Assembly: GCA_003024985.2 (NCBI GenBank)
Contig: PXIH01S0041854.1
Direction: 5' to 3' (one strand)
DNA: 18,539 nt
DNA from: Euperipatoides rowelli
Taxonomy: Eukaryota; Onychophora; Udeonychophora; Euonychophora; Peripatopsidae
Shown in pieces: positions 9,706 through 18,264 of the stretch. The notes beneath the pieces are model-generated. The model was given only the letters and a program-made list of their open reading frames with translations, was not told the DNA's origin and did not search any database. Both the position numbers and the translations under genes were made by a program. The stretch's first letter is position 1. Each line of letters begins with the position of its first letter.

Positions 9706-9987
9706 ACTAGCGTCTGAGTATCAAACTCTAGTTAGCCCTTTCCTCCAAGATGGCGTATGGGCTCAGATGCCTTATTTTTTTATTTAGAGTACTAACTTAC
9801 CCTGAACCCTAACTCCAACTATGTGTGAAGTCCACTATGCCCCAACCCTATGATCAATAGGTGCAATATACTTTTTTTAATCAATTTTGATGAAACTTCC
9901 GTCAGCCCAACCATTGACCAAACAACGGCCGTAAACGGCGGGTTTTAGGAGGAATGGACTAATTAAGTTTGATACCCAAATGCTTGT
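9706..9987. mobile_element. 282-bp MITE with 41-bp TIRs and perfect 8-bp TSD
   Basis: Left terminus 9706-9746 and right terminus 9948-9987 are inverted copies at about 80% identity. Shared blocks are AC-AGC, GTATCAAACT, TTAG, CC and TTCCTCC, with one 1-base gap. The element is flanked by an identical 8-bp direct repeat, gtttttcc, at 9698-9705 and 9988-9995, as expected of a target-site duplication. Eight-bp duplications are typical of hAT and P elements. The interior carries AAGATGGCG at 9737, a poly-T run, and a CCCTGAACCCTAACTCCAAC patch. There is no coding capacity, so it depended on another element's transposase. Confidence 0.75.
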
Positions 9988-10036
9988 GTTTTTCCTTCAA
10001 TTGGTTTTTTCCAAACTGACAACCCATCATTTTCAT

Positions 10037-10317
10037 TAGCATCTGGATCTTAGACCTACATTGGCATGCAGTTTATTAGATCCATCTACTAACGTTAACC
10101 ATGACCCTAACTCCAACATTAATATAATAGCAAACTAAAGATCTATAACCTTAACTGTACACTGACCCTAACTCCAACTTAAATATTAAATCATATATAC
10201 AGTAAATAAATAAAATAACAGCCAATCAGAGGTTGGTTTGCAGATAGGATGCAAGCCGACCTCTGATTGGCAGTTTTTGGGCTGAATGACGATAGCAAGT
10301 CTGAGATCCAGCCGCTA
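10037..10317. mobile_element. Second MITE-like unit, about 281 bp
   Basis: The left end TAGCATCTGGATCTTAGAC (10037-10055) and the inverted right end (10299-10317, reading TAGCGGCTGGATCTCAGAC on the minus strand) match at 16 of 19 positions. The interior has two copies of TGACCCTAACTCCAAC (10102-10117 and 10163-10178) and the foldback at 10221-10271. Its length, its AGC-TCTG start and its CCCTAACTCCAAC interior resemble the neighbouring element at 9706-9987. No target-site duplication was found. Confidence 0.5.
10221..10271. repeat. 22-bp foldback (GCCAATCAGAGGT) with 7-base loop
   Basis: Left arm 10221-10242 pairs with right arm 10250-10271 over 22 positions: 13 perfect at the base (gccaatcagaggt/acctctgattggc), then nine with two G-U wobbles. 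The loop is gatagga. Weaker pairing continues outward to about 10214 and 10278. As RNA this would form a long, nearly unbroken hairpin. It sits inside a MITE-like unit, which is a more likely origin than a dedicated microRNA gene. Confidence 0.8.
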
Positions 10318-10328
10318 CAAAAATTTCC

Positions 10329-10350
10329 AACTTTAGACTCGTCTAAAGTT
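10329..10350. repeat. 22-bp near-perfect palindrome
   Basis: aactttagac (10329-10338), two bases, then gtctaaagtt (10341-10350): ten perfectly complementary pairs. Function is unknown. Confidence 0.75.
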
Positions 10351-10390
10351 AAAGGGGCAAATTTACAAATCCTAATACTTGCTTATATAA

Positions 10391-10546
10391 CTTAGATCAA
10401 TTCTAGAATATTGTGCTCCAGCCTGGTCATCTTTCATAATTAAAATACAATCTAATTTGACTAAAATGATCCAGAGAATATCTCTAAAAATAATTTTTAA
10501 ACATCTTTACCTGAATTATGTTAATGCCATAACAATAACACCTTGA
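10391..10546 (+). pseudogene. LINE reverse transcriptase thumb-region fragment
   Basis: An open segment of 51 codons ends at TGA 10544-10546 and begins LRSILEYCAPAWSSF, followed by IKIQSNLTKMIQRISLKIIF. The R-x-I-L-E-Y-x-x-P-x-W motif followed by K-I-Q-x-x-x-x-K-x-I-Q-R is the conserved region after the palm of non-LTR retrotransposon RTs (CR1/Jockey-like). A TAA just upstream (10388-10390) and frame decay mark it as a pseudogene. This part belongs downstream of the palm, yet it lies upstream of the palm-bearing copy at 10690, so two different truncated copies are probably joined here. Confidence 0.62.
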
Positions 10547-10689
10547 TATTTGGTACACAAATTACCATGAGATTCAAAGTGTCATCAAAAATGTAAAAGA
10601 TTCACTTGCTATATCCATAGAAGGCATACCTTACTTTTTTATTAAAAGCTGTGAATCCTTTTTTTGTAATTTTTAGTTTTAGTCACTAA

Positions 10690-11709
10690 TATTATCCTAC
10701 ACACTGGTTTTTTTCCCCCAACATTTGGAAAGTTGGATTAATACTACCATACTATAAGGGTGGAAATAAAAAAGAAATTGGTAATTATAGACCAATCACT
10801 CTATTATCATGTATCTCAAAAATTGTGGAAAGAATTATTCTAAACAGACTGAATCTTCATGTTCTCATGGAGAAATATTTTCCAAATAACATTCAGGGTG
10901 GCATTAAGAATAGGTCTGCTATAACTAATTTGCAGCAATTAAATCTTATAATTTTGAATTTAGAAATTCCAGTAGATGTAATTTTTTTAGATCTTAAAGC
11001 AGCCTATGACACCGTCAACCATGGTGTTATTCTGGACTATCTTAAAATGGGTAATATTCCAGGTTACCTGATTAATATTTTGGTGAATTACCTTATGAAT
11101 AGATTCATTATTGGGAATCCTTTTCTAATGTGTGGAAATCTAATACTGGGGTACCTCAGGGGTGTGCTCTATCACCTTGTAATCAGAGAGATTTCTATCA
11201 CTCATCTAAATCATCTGTTGATATATGCAGATGATATGAAATTGTATTTACCAATAGCTAATGTTAAAAGTACAGAAGAGTTGCAATCCTTTCTTAATCA
11301 TCTATTGCATCAATATAAATGGCATAATCTCATCATCAATCAAAGAAAAACTGTGGCAATGCATTTCGGAAAGAAAAATCGCAGACATAAGTATTATATT
11401 GATAGTTTTTCAGTGAGAGATATGGTAGCCCATAAAGATTTGGGAATTTTCTTTGATGAAAAGTATGACTTTAAGATACAAATCCAAAATATTATTTTAA
11501 ATTGTAGGAAAAAATTTGGTTTTATTAATAATCATATTAAATACCTGAATACTGAAACTTTTGAAATCATATATAAAGGTAACATACAACCCATAATCGA
11601 TTATGGTTCAATAATTTTTCAACTACAAAACAAAATAGTTATAAATATATTTCAGGTATATATTTATTCCAACAAAGAAGTTATCAATGTACAAAAAAAA
11701 TACTATTAA
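10690..11709 (+). pseudogene. Non-LTR retrotransposon (LINE) reverse transcriptase, 5'-truncated and frameshifted
   Basis: The open frame starts after a TAA at 10687 and gives about 339 residues. In order: the fingers motif PNIWKVGLILPYYKGGNKKE with GNYRPITLLSCISKIVERII; palm block A VIFLDLKAAYDTVNH (first catalytic Asp in FLDLKAAYD); block C LLIYADDMKLYL (YADD, about 11220-11255); block D HNLIINQRKTVAMHFG; block E LGIFFDEKYDFKIQI; thumb start IIDYGSIIF. Block B is garbled in this frame but intact in the +3 frame at 11130-11177 (VWKSNTGVPQGCALSP), so indels flank it and several residues after ALSP are missing. After about 11630 the frame again departs from the family. No endonuclease domain lies upstream. 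The family is probably CR1/Jockey-like, clade unresolved. It is not functional. Confidence 0.85.
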
Positions 11710-11845
11710 GTTAACTAAAGGATCTCGCCCAAAGGATATGATCACTTTTTTACTACTAGAAGATTATCTAAGTGAATTTAATAAGTTAGTAAATGCAGGA
11801 ATGGCAGATTCAGAATATCTTTTAGTTCTAATAAAAGGAATATAG
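11645..11845 (+). pseudogene. Open segment continuing the LINE remnant, unrecognised
   Basis: In the +2 frame this is open for 66 codons, including KLTKGSRPKDMITFLLLEDY and LSEFNKLVNAGMADSEYLL, to TAG at 11843-11845. It overlaps the end of the RT frame in another frame, where the +3 frame also gives a LINE-like YLFQQRSYQ. It may be frameshifted C-terminal LINE sequence or a flanking fragment. No domain was recognised. An N follows at 11859. Confidence 0.25.
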
Positions 11846-11859
11846 AATTTATTTGAGGN

Positions 11860-12765
11860 ACTGTTTACATGAATAAAAAATTGATTTACAGTACTCTAAT
11901 TATGGGTGGAAAAATATGTTTTTCTATTAATCATGCATTTCACTTATCCAGCCATCCACTCCCCATTATTAAAACAAATAATATAGTATACTGTACTTTT
12001 ATAAAATAAGTGAGCAAAGAGAAAAATTGATTTCTAGTAAAAAAAATGGAAAAATGATCATTTGAAATATTCATGTTTAAATGGTAATATTTAGAATTAA
12101 TACTAACTAATCTGGACTTTGCGCTTGAAATATTAATTAAAGTTTTGGAAAAGGAAATGAGAGGGCTATCGGAAAATACTAACTGCAAGTACACATACTA
12201 GGGTGAACACCCCACAAAATAAAATACAACTTAAAAAATGGTTTTATATTTTTTTAAAAAAAAATATGGTTTCGCCTAAAAATAAAAATAAATTAGTCCA
12301 CGAACCTCTTTTTTTCTGGATGGGTGAAAATATTTAAAAAAATTATAATAAAACTTATGAAGAAAGAAATGCGGATCCATAGGAGACATCATTTGGTGAT
12401 AGAAGGCTGACTTGATGTGGGAAACAGTAACAAGAATAACACTACAGCTGACTGTTAAAGTTCAATCTTGCATGAAGTGATAAAAAGTACGGAGTAGTTT
12501 TGAAGTTTAAATGGGGCAGATCAGCGCTTGGTACAGTAGGAAGGAGAATTGGAGTGACGGTTGATGTCAAACGATGTCTACAGAAGATTGCATCTTGCGT
12601 CTACTTCTTGCTAATTTATTGGGTCTCTTCAGCTTTGGCTTGTGACTGCCGTCAAAGTAGACTATGTACTCTCTGGCACAAGTAAGGTGTCATTGAGTTA
12701 TGATTGTAGTCTGTTGATCTCCCATATTAAATTCCTTATTGTGGCTACTACTGCCATGCAAAGTC
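11860..12765. other. No recognised gene
   Basis: A+T-rich to about 12350, then a more mixed stretch (12360-12690) with open frames of about 60 codons that start only with TTG or GTG. A caag|taaggt sequence near 12679 is not an adequate donor on its own. No homology was recognised on either strand. Confidence 0.4.
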
Positions 12766-12950
12766 CTATGTGTCATTCATCAGCATATATAAGTCCTATA
12801 TGTCATTCATCATCATATATAAGTGCTATATGTCATTCATCATCATATGTCTTGTTTCATTCATCATCATATATAAGTCCTATATGTCATTCATCATCAT
12901 ACAGTATATAAGTTATTGTCATTCATCATCATTCATCATCATATGATGTG
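12766..12950. repeat. 30-bp minisatellite array 1
   Basis: The unit is tatgtcattcatcatcatat followed by ataagtccta (30 bp). Five to six copies are present, some shortened or with substitutions, and the array decays into cattcatcat triplet-like repeats at the right end. Since 30 is a multiple of three, the + strand reads as a ten-residue repeat (CHSSSYISPI), but no upstream ATG-started gene supports translation. An N follows at 12969. Confidence 0.85.
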
Positions 12951-12969
12951 AATGGCATAAGACATATAN

Positions 12970-13254
12970 CACCCCATGGATCTACAACAAAGGATCTTAG
13001 TACAGAGTAGCACTAGAAAGTTAGGGAAATTCCCTACTATAGCCTATGATGGAGTGTTATATAGAAAGAACACTTTAAAGACACTAAAATGATTGGTGGC
13101 AATAAAAATAATTATTCATCAAAATATGTTTGATTCTACGATTGGTGCGCTTTAGTTTGATCTATAGAAAACTAATGCGAAGGGAACTCTAAACATGGAT
13201 TGATAAAATCAGCTTTAATGATATAAAAACCATAACTTCCCAATAAAAATTTGA
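12970..13254. other. No recognised feature
   Basis: Follows the N at 12969. Mixed A+T-rich sequence with stops in all frames; nothing supportable is seen. Confidence 0.4.
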
Positions 13255-13425
13255 TTACGATTTGGGGAACAGAACCAGCCAGGAACCATTCCAGAAGAGT
13301 TCACTCCAATTCCAGTGCTGCCCAGAATAGAGGAAGCTCTGACTAAATGCTGTAAAGATGATCCCGTAGTTTTGAATTACCTGCGGCTGACCAACTTACT
13401 AGTTCCAGCTAACCAAAAATTGTGA
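13255..13425 (+). pseudogene. Coding-like open segment, unknown family (possible exon)
   Basis: This 56-codon open segment is bounded by TGA (13252) and TGA (13423-13425). It reads FGEQNQPGTIPEEFTPIPVL, then PRIEEALTKCCKDDPVVLNY and LRLTNLLVPANQKL. Base composition is distinctly less A+T-rich than its surroundings and the residue mix looks like a real protein, with an amphipathic helix at RIEEALTKCC and a second at VVLNYLRLTNLL. There is no ATG start. An acceptor-like AG occurs at 13271-13272 (gaacag|aacc), but the polypyrimidine tract is poor. I do not recognise the family. It could be a terminal exon, a processed fragment or chance. Confidence 0.3.
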
Positions 13426-14465
13426 CTGAAGCTAGCAAATTTGTAGTCTCCTGCTAGTCTGAAGAACACCTCGTCAAAAGATTAAACAGTAAGTTGGCTC
13501 TAAAAGCACTTATTCATTTTTTAAACTAAATATGTTAAAGAGAAGAGATTAATTTTTCCTAGCATTTATTTAGTTCTCATTGATAAGAAAACATATTTAG
13601 CCACCGTACATAAGTGAATTTCTTCAATTTGTTCCAATACAAGTTCTGTTCCTGCAATTTATAATTCATCAAATTTCCTCAATTAATATTTCTTTAACAA
13701 GCATTTTTTTTATTACCAAGAAAATATATTGCATAATCCCTTTTGTTCTATCAATCAAATCAACCACGAACAAATGTAGAGAAAAAGAAGAAATTATTAT
13801 AATAGTTTTTCTGTCTTTCCAATTACAGTACGTTGGGAAAATTAAAATATTAAAAGCTTTTCATATAACAAAAGAGAAGAGCATGACTGACCAGTCTCAA
13901 AATTAAAGAATCCAAAACTAACCCAATAAGTTTAATTTTGTTTTCCATTACTAACAAGTATAACCTCAGACTTTGCTTGCTGTTTAAATCGCTGTCTTGA
14001 CCAGAAAAAAAAAATTAACATTGAAAGAAAAGCCGGATAAAAAGAATCACCACTAAAGATTTATTTTAAAAGAAGTTAATTGTAATACAGTTGCCCAACC
14101 AAGGTGTGCTACGAAACAATAACTTTTATTTTTAAATTACTAAGGACTTTTTCTTTCCATTACGAACATTTAGATAAGCGAAAACACACACTTTATCTAA
14201 ATAATTCCTGGAGAAGACAAACAAACATTCTTAGAAGGAAATTCGCCTTTGAAATATTAAAGTAAGCGGCAAAGGAAAACTAACAGACTTCAATTCGTAA
14301 GTTCATATTTTTTTTATTTCATTTTTTTTTTGTAAGTCAGAGGGATATACAAAAATAGTTTTTGTTATATGCATTTGATCATTTCTCTTATTTGATTTTT
14401 TTTATTATTGCATTTCACTGTTATTGCTAATCATATTTATTGTTCTGATTATAATTTTCAAAGAT
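13426..14465. other. Non-coding A+T-rich stretch
   Basis: No gene, RNA gene or repeat unit is supportable. The last 200 bases (poly-T and tattattgc words) resemble LINE 3'-untranslated sequence, without proof. Confidence 0.4.
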
Positions 14466-14517
14466 TTTTTTATTAATTGTAAAAATCAACTTATGGTGAA
14501 TTAAGGTATTATATTTT
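14466..14517. repeat. Exact 52-bp duplicate, copy 1 (ends at N 14518)
   Basis: Identical over all 52 bases to 16988-17039 (core gtaaaaatcaacttatggtg). Copy 1 is cut by an N at its right edge and copy 2 by an N at its left edge. This is the pattern of two contig ends that overlap but were not merged. Confidence 0.9.
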
Positions 14518-14518
14518 N

Positions 14519-14594
14519 ATATTTGTATAAATTTTGCATTACTATGTAATAGGCCCATAGGGCCTAAACATTATAATTAAATAAATAAATAAAT
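14519..14594 (+). mobile_element. LINE 3' end: terminal hairpin plus (AAAT)n tail
   Basis: TAGGCCC (14550-14556), loop ATA, GGGCCTA (14560-14566) form a perfect 7-bp hairpin, followed by aacattataatt and an (AAAT)n tail (14577-14594). Short hairpins next to simple-repeat tails are typical of 3' ends of CR1/L2-like non-LTR elements. The body is not visible because an N precedes it at 14518. The same layout is seen at 16859-16900. Confidence 0.5.
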
Positions 14595-14745
14595 CATCAT
14601 ATATGTCTTATGTCATAATCATCATTTATAAGTCCTATATGTCCATCATATATAAATCTTATGTCATTCATCATCATATATAAGTCCTATATGTCATTCA
14701 TGATAAGTCCTATATGTCATTCATCATCATATAAGTCCTATTTGA
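14593..14745. repeat. 30-bp minisatellite array 2
   Basis: Same unit as the array at 12766-12950 (cctatatgtcattcatcatc with ataagt), with about five imperfect copies, several shortened. It begins directly after the (AAAT)n LINE tail. Confidence 0.8.
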
Positions 14746-16176
14746 ATTATTTAGAGAAACTTCTAATTATTTAAAATTGTAATATCCAAGTGTGAACTTA
14801 TCCTTTGTTCAACATTTGATACCCTGCTGTTTCAAAAAAAAAAAACAAGAGCTATCATTTAATGTTCACATATTTGTTTGTGCCTGAAACAAAACTGTTG
14901 AAATTTTATGGAATAGAAATTTTATGTCAATAGAAGTATAATATTTATATTTCATTTCATTGGTAATTTTACTCTGTATGACTATTTTTATATTGTTTTA
15001 ACGTTCCTTTTAAAGGATTACTAGATCGACCACTTCTATATGGTGTACGTGTAACCACTAGATTTTATCCAGGCTAAAAATCTGTATTTTTTAATTTTCA
15101 ATATTTGATTCCTTGCTCTGTAGGTTCAAGTTTTTTAAAAAATGTAATGTGGTTCAGAAAAATATAATTTTGTTCAAGAATTATATTACTAGGAGTGTAA
15201 TTCTTTTTCCATATTGATTGCTTATTTCATTTATAGGTGAATTGTCATTTTAAATTAGTTTTAATGTGCTTATATTTCATGAATCCTCTATTCTCTGAAT
15301 GCTTAACTTATTTGTAAGGCATTACCATATCCTATGTTGGGCTAGGTAATGTCTAAACTACTCAATTCTAATTTTATGTTTGAATAAGAATCACATTTAA
15401 TACTAATAATAATAGAAAATAAAAATTTGTTCAAAAAAATATAATTCTGTTCCAAAAATGTAGTTCTGTATTTCTGAGATGCCATTTTGTCCCCTAGAAA
15501 AATATTGGAAATCTTAAGAGTGAAACTCAGTGACAATAAACTTTAACTTCTTAGCCACAATTTTATTTCTTTGTATAAAGAAAAAACATTGGACCTTCTA
15601 TTCAGAAAAATAGTTATTTTAAGAAGAAAAGACAATTCCTTCTGTTAAATTAAAAAAACAAAACAAATATTAGATTAGGACTAGGGACAACCTTGCTGGA
15701 CTGTGGTCTGTTGTTGTCCATCATATTTGTATTAAAAACAACTGGCTAAGACCAGGTGAAAAATTAAAGAAAGACCAGAGCCTACTCCAACAAACTTGTA
15801 CCAGTGGAAGTACACTAAGCATAAGGTACAAAGGAAGTAATGAAAAATGTAAAGTTAAGTACTGAACAATTTAGCAATTATTCCTTTTTTTTATTTAATT
15901 AAGAAATAGATGAAAGGAAATATTCTGTACATAAGCTATTTCTATCAAGAAATCCATGAAACGAAACATTCAACAACTTTACCATACTTGTACTTTCTTG
16001 TTTCTTCAATTTTTCTAAAGGACTTTTCTCCTAAAATCCAAATATATTTTTCCTGCTAACATCTTATACATATTAAAGTAGAAATATACCATCTATGAGG
16101 ACTCATCATCATCTATATCTAGTCCCTTTAGGCTACCCTTAAATAATGATTTTATCAAGTTGAAAGAAAATCAATT
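14746..16176. other. Non-coding A+T-rich stretch
   Basis: No gene is recognised. Several phrases repeat loosely (gttcaaaaaaatataattctg-like words at about 15150-15190 and 15427-15465), suggesting old transposon sequence. Nothing firm. Confidence 0.4.
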
Positions 16177-16271
16177 TTTTTAAAAAAAAATGATGTACAG
16201 TAAGTCATTTATTTAATACTAGTTTAAAAGCCCATCAAAAAGATGGATTTCATTCTACTTAAGCTTGCTAT
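16177..16271. repeat. Exact 95-bp duplicate, copy 1 (ends at N 16272)
   Basis: Identical to 17985-18079 over 95 bases (from ttttt-a9-tgatgtacag to aagcttgctat). Copy 1 is cut by N at its right edge and copy 2 by N at its left edge. The segment contains ttaaaagcccatcaaaaa, which is echoed by ttaaaagcccgacaaaaa at 18089, so it may also be part of a dispersed repeat. Confidence 0.9.
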
Positions 16272-16478
16272 NAGAGAAGTTGTGCAACATAATACATGAT
16301 TTATTGGCGTTAAGGTTCATACCAAACAGTAATGAATCCTTACAAATTATGTTTAATGCATTTTGTGGGGAAATTGTTTAGGGGTTTTACAAAAAAAATT
16401 CAGGGATTTAAAAGCTTAAAATCTCATGAAAGAGTAGGTAATTATCAGTTCTAACACCTTTTCAACACCTAGTGCAGA

Positions 16479-16742
16479 ATGATATTATCTTCATATAAAT
16501 CAGCTATGATGAATAATAATAAGAAAAACATTTTCAAAATTACTTTAATAATTGGGAAAAGAACCCACAAATATTCAGTATGTGTCAAAAGGTATAAAAG
16601 TAAAACTCTAAACTATTATATAGTAAAGAAAAATGTAAAAATTTGGAATGAAATCCCGGTAATGGCACTAGAAAGTTCATATTCTGTGTTTAGGGGCTTT
16701 ATTGATTGTAACATAAGAAATAATGCTGTTTGTTTATGTTGA
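16479..16742 (+). pseudogene. LINE ORF2 C-terminal fragment
   Basis: Eighty-seven residues from ATG 16479, preceded by an in-frame TAG at 16470. Residues about 25-75 read IIGKRTHKYSVCVKRYKSKT, LNYYIVKKNVKIWNEIP and ESSYSVFRGFID. The pattern R-T-x-K-Y...K-x-x-x-L-N-Y-Y...K-I-W-N-x-I-P....SS...F+..ID matches the extreme C-terminus of CR1/Jockey-like non-LTR ORF2 proteins, where WN-x-L/I-P is a hallmark. It is a 5'-truncated copy, as usual for LINEs, with its 3'-untranslated region following. Confidence 0.6.
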
Positions 16743-16905
16743 AATGTACAAACTTGTATTGTATGTAGTTTTGTATTGTATTTGTAATGTATGTAATTTT
16801 ATATTGATTTGTATATAGTATGGATATTAATTTCCTTTTTGTGTTTTGTTGTACTGTATAAGCTTATGGCTTAATCTTTTAAAATAAATTAAATTGAAAT
16901 TTTGT
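16743..16905 (+). mobile_element. LINE 3'-untranslated region with terminal hairpin and tail
   Basis: Runs of TGTATTGTATGTAGTTT-type sequence lead to TAAGC (16859-16863), loop TTATG, GCTTA (16869-16873), then an aaaataaattaaattgaaa tail. The order (ORF end, T/G-rich UTR, hairpin, A-rich tail) fits a complete LINE 3' end. Confidence 0.5.
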
Positions 16906-17665
16906 CGCAAAGAAGAGAGGATTTATCTATTGATTTTACAAATATATATTAAAAATATCTAAACAAGATTGATAACTTCAAAAAACNTTTTTTATTAATT
17001 GTAAAAATCAACTTATGGTGAATTAAGGTATTATATTTTATACAATTTTCTTAAATTATTGAAAATTTTATTAATGCTGTAAACTGAAGTAATACTATCT
17101 TAAACATTATAATAATAAACTCATTATAAACATAAATTATAACTATTTATATAAATATTTTAAAACATATTTATTCATGTTATTAGCAATTAAATGTAAA
17201 TAGAATAAAATTGCATATATTTTTTTAAACTAAACAAAAGTCAATATCTTATTCATAATTAGACAAACGTTTTTTTGTTGTTCACAAATAATATTTCTCA
17301 TATTTTATTACAGCCAAACTAGAGGTTTTTTTTTTTTTAAAGATAATTCATATACTGTAACTCTTAGAATTATTATTTAACCTGATTCTTAGAAATGCAG
17401 TAAAACTGGTACCCGGAGCGATACTAAACTTTGGGGGAAAAGTGAGTATCTATTGAAATAGCTATAGCATTTTGTCTCTTCCAGAAGCTATGCTGTCAAA
17501 CAAAAACAGTAGTTGGTTATATATATTTTTAAACTTTAAACTTTATAGATATTTTTTATAACTCTATTCGTGCATATATTAGCTATCTAGTACTTTAAAT
17601 TGTTTAGTCAGGATTAGATAAAAAAATGTTGATAACGTTTTCAACCCTGCTTGAACTATTGTTAC
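16906..17665. other. Non-coding A+T-rich stretch
   Basis: Apart from copy 2 of the 52-bp duplicate (16988-17039), nothing is supportable. Poly-T runs near 17270 and 17325. Confidence 0.4.
16988..17039. repeat. Exact 52-bp duplicate, copy 2 (starts after N 16987)
   Basis: See copy 1 at 14466-14517. This copy continues rightward into tacaatttt, whereas copy 1 is interrupted by the N. Confidence 0.9.
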
Positions 17666-17759
17666 CGGCACAGTAACAGTTTTAATCAAGTCAGAAGTGA
17701 GTTCAGTGGTTGTGTGCAGCAGACCTCGAGAAGCTGGTTGTAGTCCTGGACGTAAATCG
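17666..17759 (-). CDS. Possible internal exon, unknown gene
   Basis: On the minus strand, AAAACCAG (17766-17760) could be an acceptor and CCG|GTAACA (17666/17665) a donor, leaving a 94-base exon. One frame reads SDLRPGLQPASRGLLHTTTE then LTSDLIKTVTVP. A second frame reads YVQDYNQLLEVCCTQPLNSL. The composition is clearly GC-richer than the flanks. No family is recognised in either frame and the upstream tract is not strongly pyrimidine-rich. It may equally be a transposon fragment. Confidence 0.2.
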
Positions 17760-17984
17760 CTGGTTTTAATATCACACTTGTACCGCAAACACTGTTCTCA
17801 ACAAAGTAGAATGCATAAACCCCACACACACATATAATAAAATCTTGCCCCTTTTTAGTTACATATAAAAATTTAAAGCATTCATACAAACTTTTAAACT
17901 GATAGTAAAAACCCCAAACTAGTCTACACACTATTTTAGGATAGGGACTAAAAGTATCACCATATGCAGAAATATTGTGTCAGN

Positions 17985-18079
17985 TTTTTAAAAAAAAATG
18001 ATGTACAGTAAGTCATTTATTTAATACTAGTTTAAAAGCCCATCAAAAAGATGGATTTCATTCTACTTAAGCTTGCTAT
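17985..18079. repeat. Exact 95-bp duplicate, copy 2 (starts after N 17984)
   Basis: See copy 1 at 16177-16271. This copy continues into aacagcgacttaaaagcccg. Confidence 0.9.
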
Positions 18080-18264
18080 AACAGCGACTTAAAAGCCCGA
18101 CAAAAATGACAGATACAGCAACATCTATGGACAGAAAATAGAGCGAAATAATTTATGTCCATAAATGTCGTGACAGCGTGACACACATATGACCAAAATG
18201 GCCTTTTATTATATTAGATTATTTGTATAAAGGAGTTAAGATAATTTTTTAATCATTATCCTTC

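Noticed and set aside
12500-12685. 61-residue ORF with a hydrophobic stretch
   Set aside because: It starts with TTG, has no family match and overlaps other short frames. Not supportable.
12642-12911. 89-residue ORF with ten-residue repeats (CHSSSYISPI)
   Set aside because: It starts with GTG and is simply the 30-bp minisatellite read in frame, not a supported gene.
12766-12950. CRISPR-like array
   Set aside because: The units are contiguous with no unique spacers, and the setting is a eukaryotic genome. It is a minisatellite.
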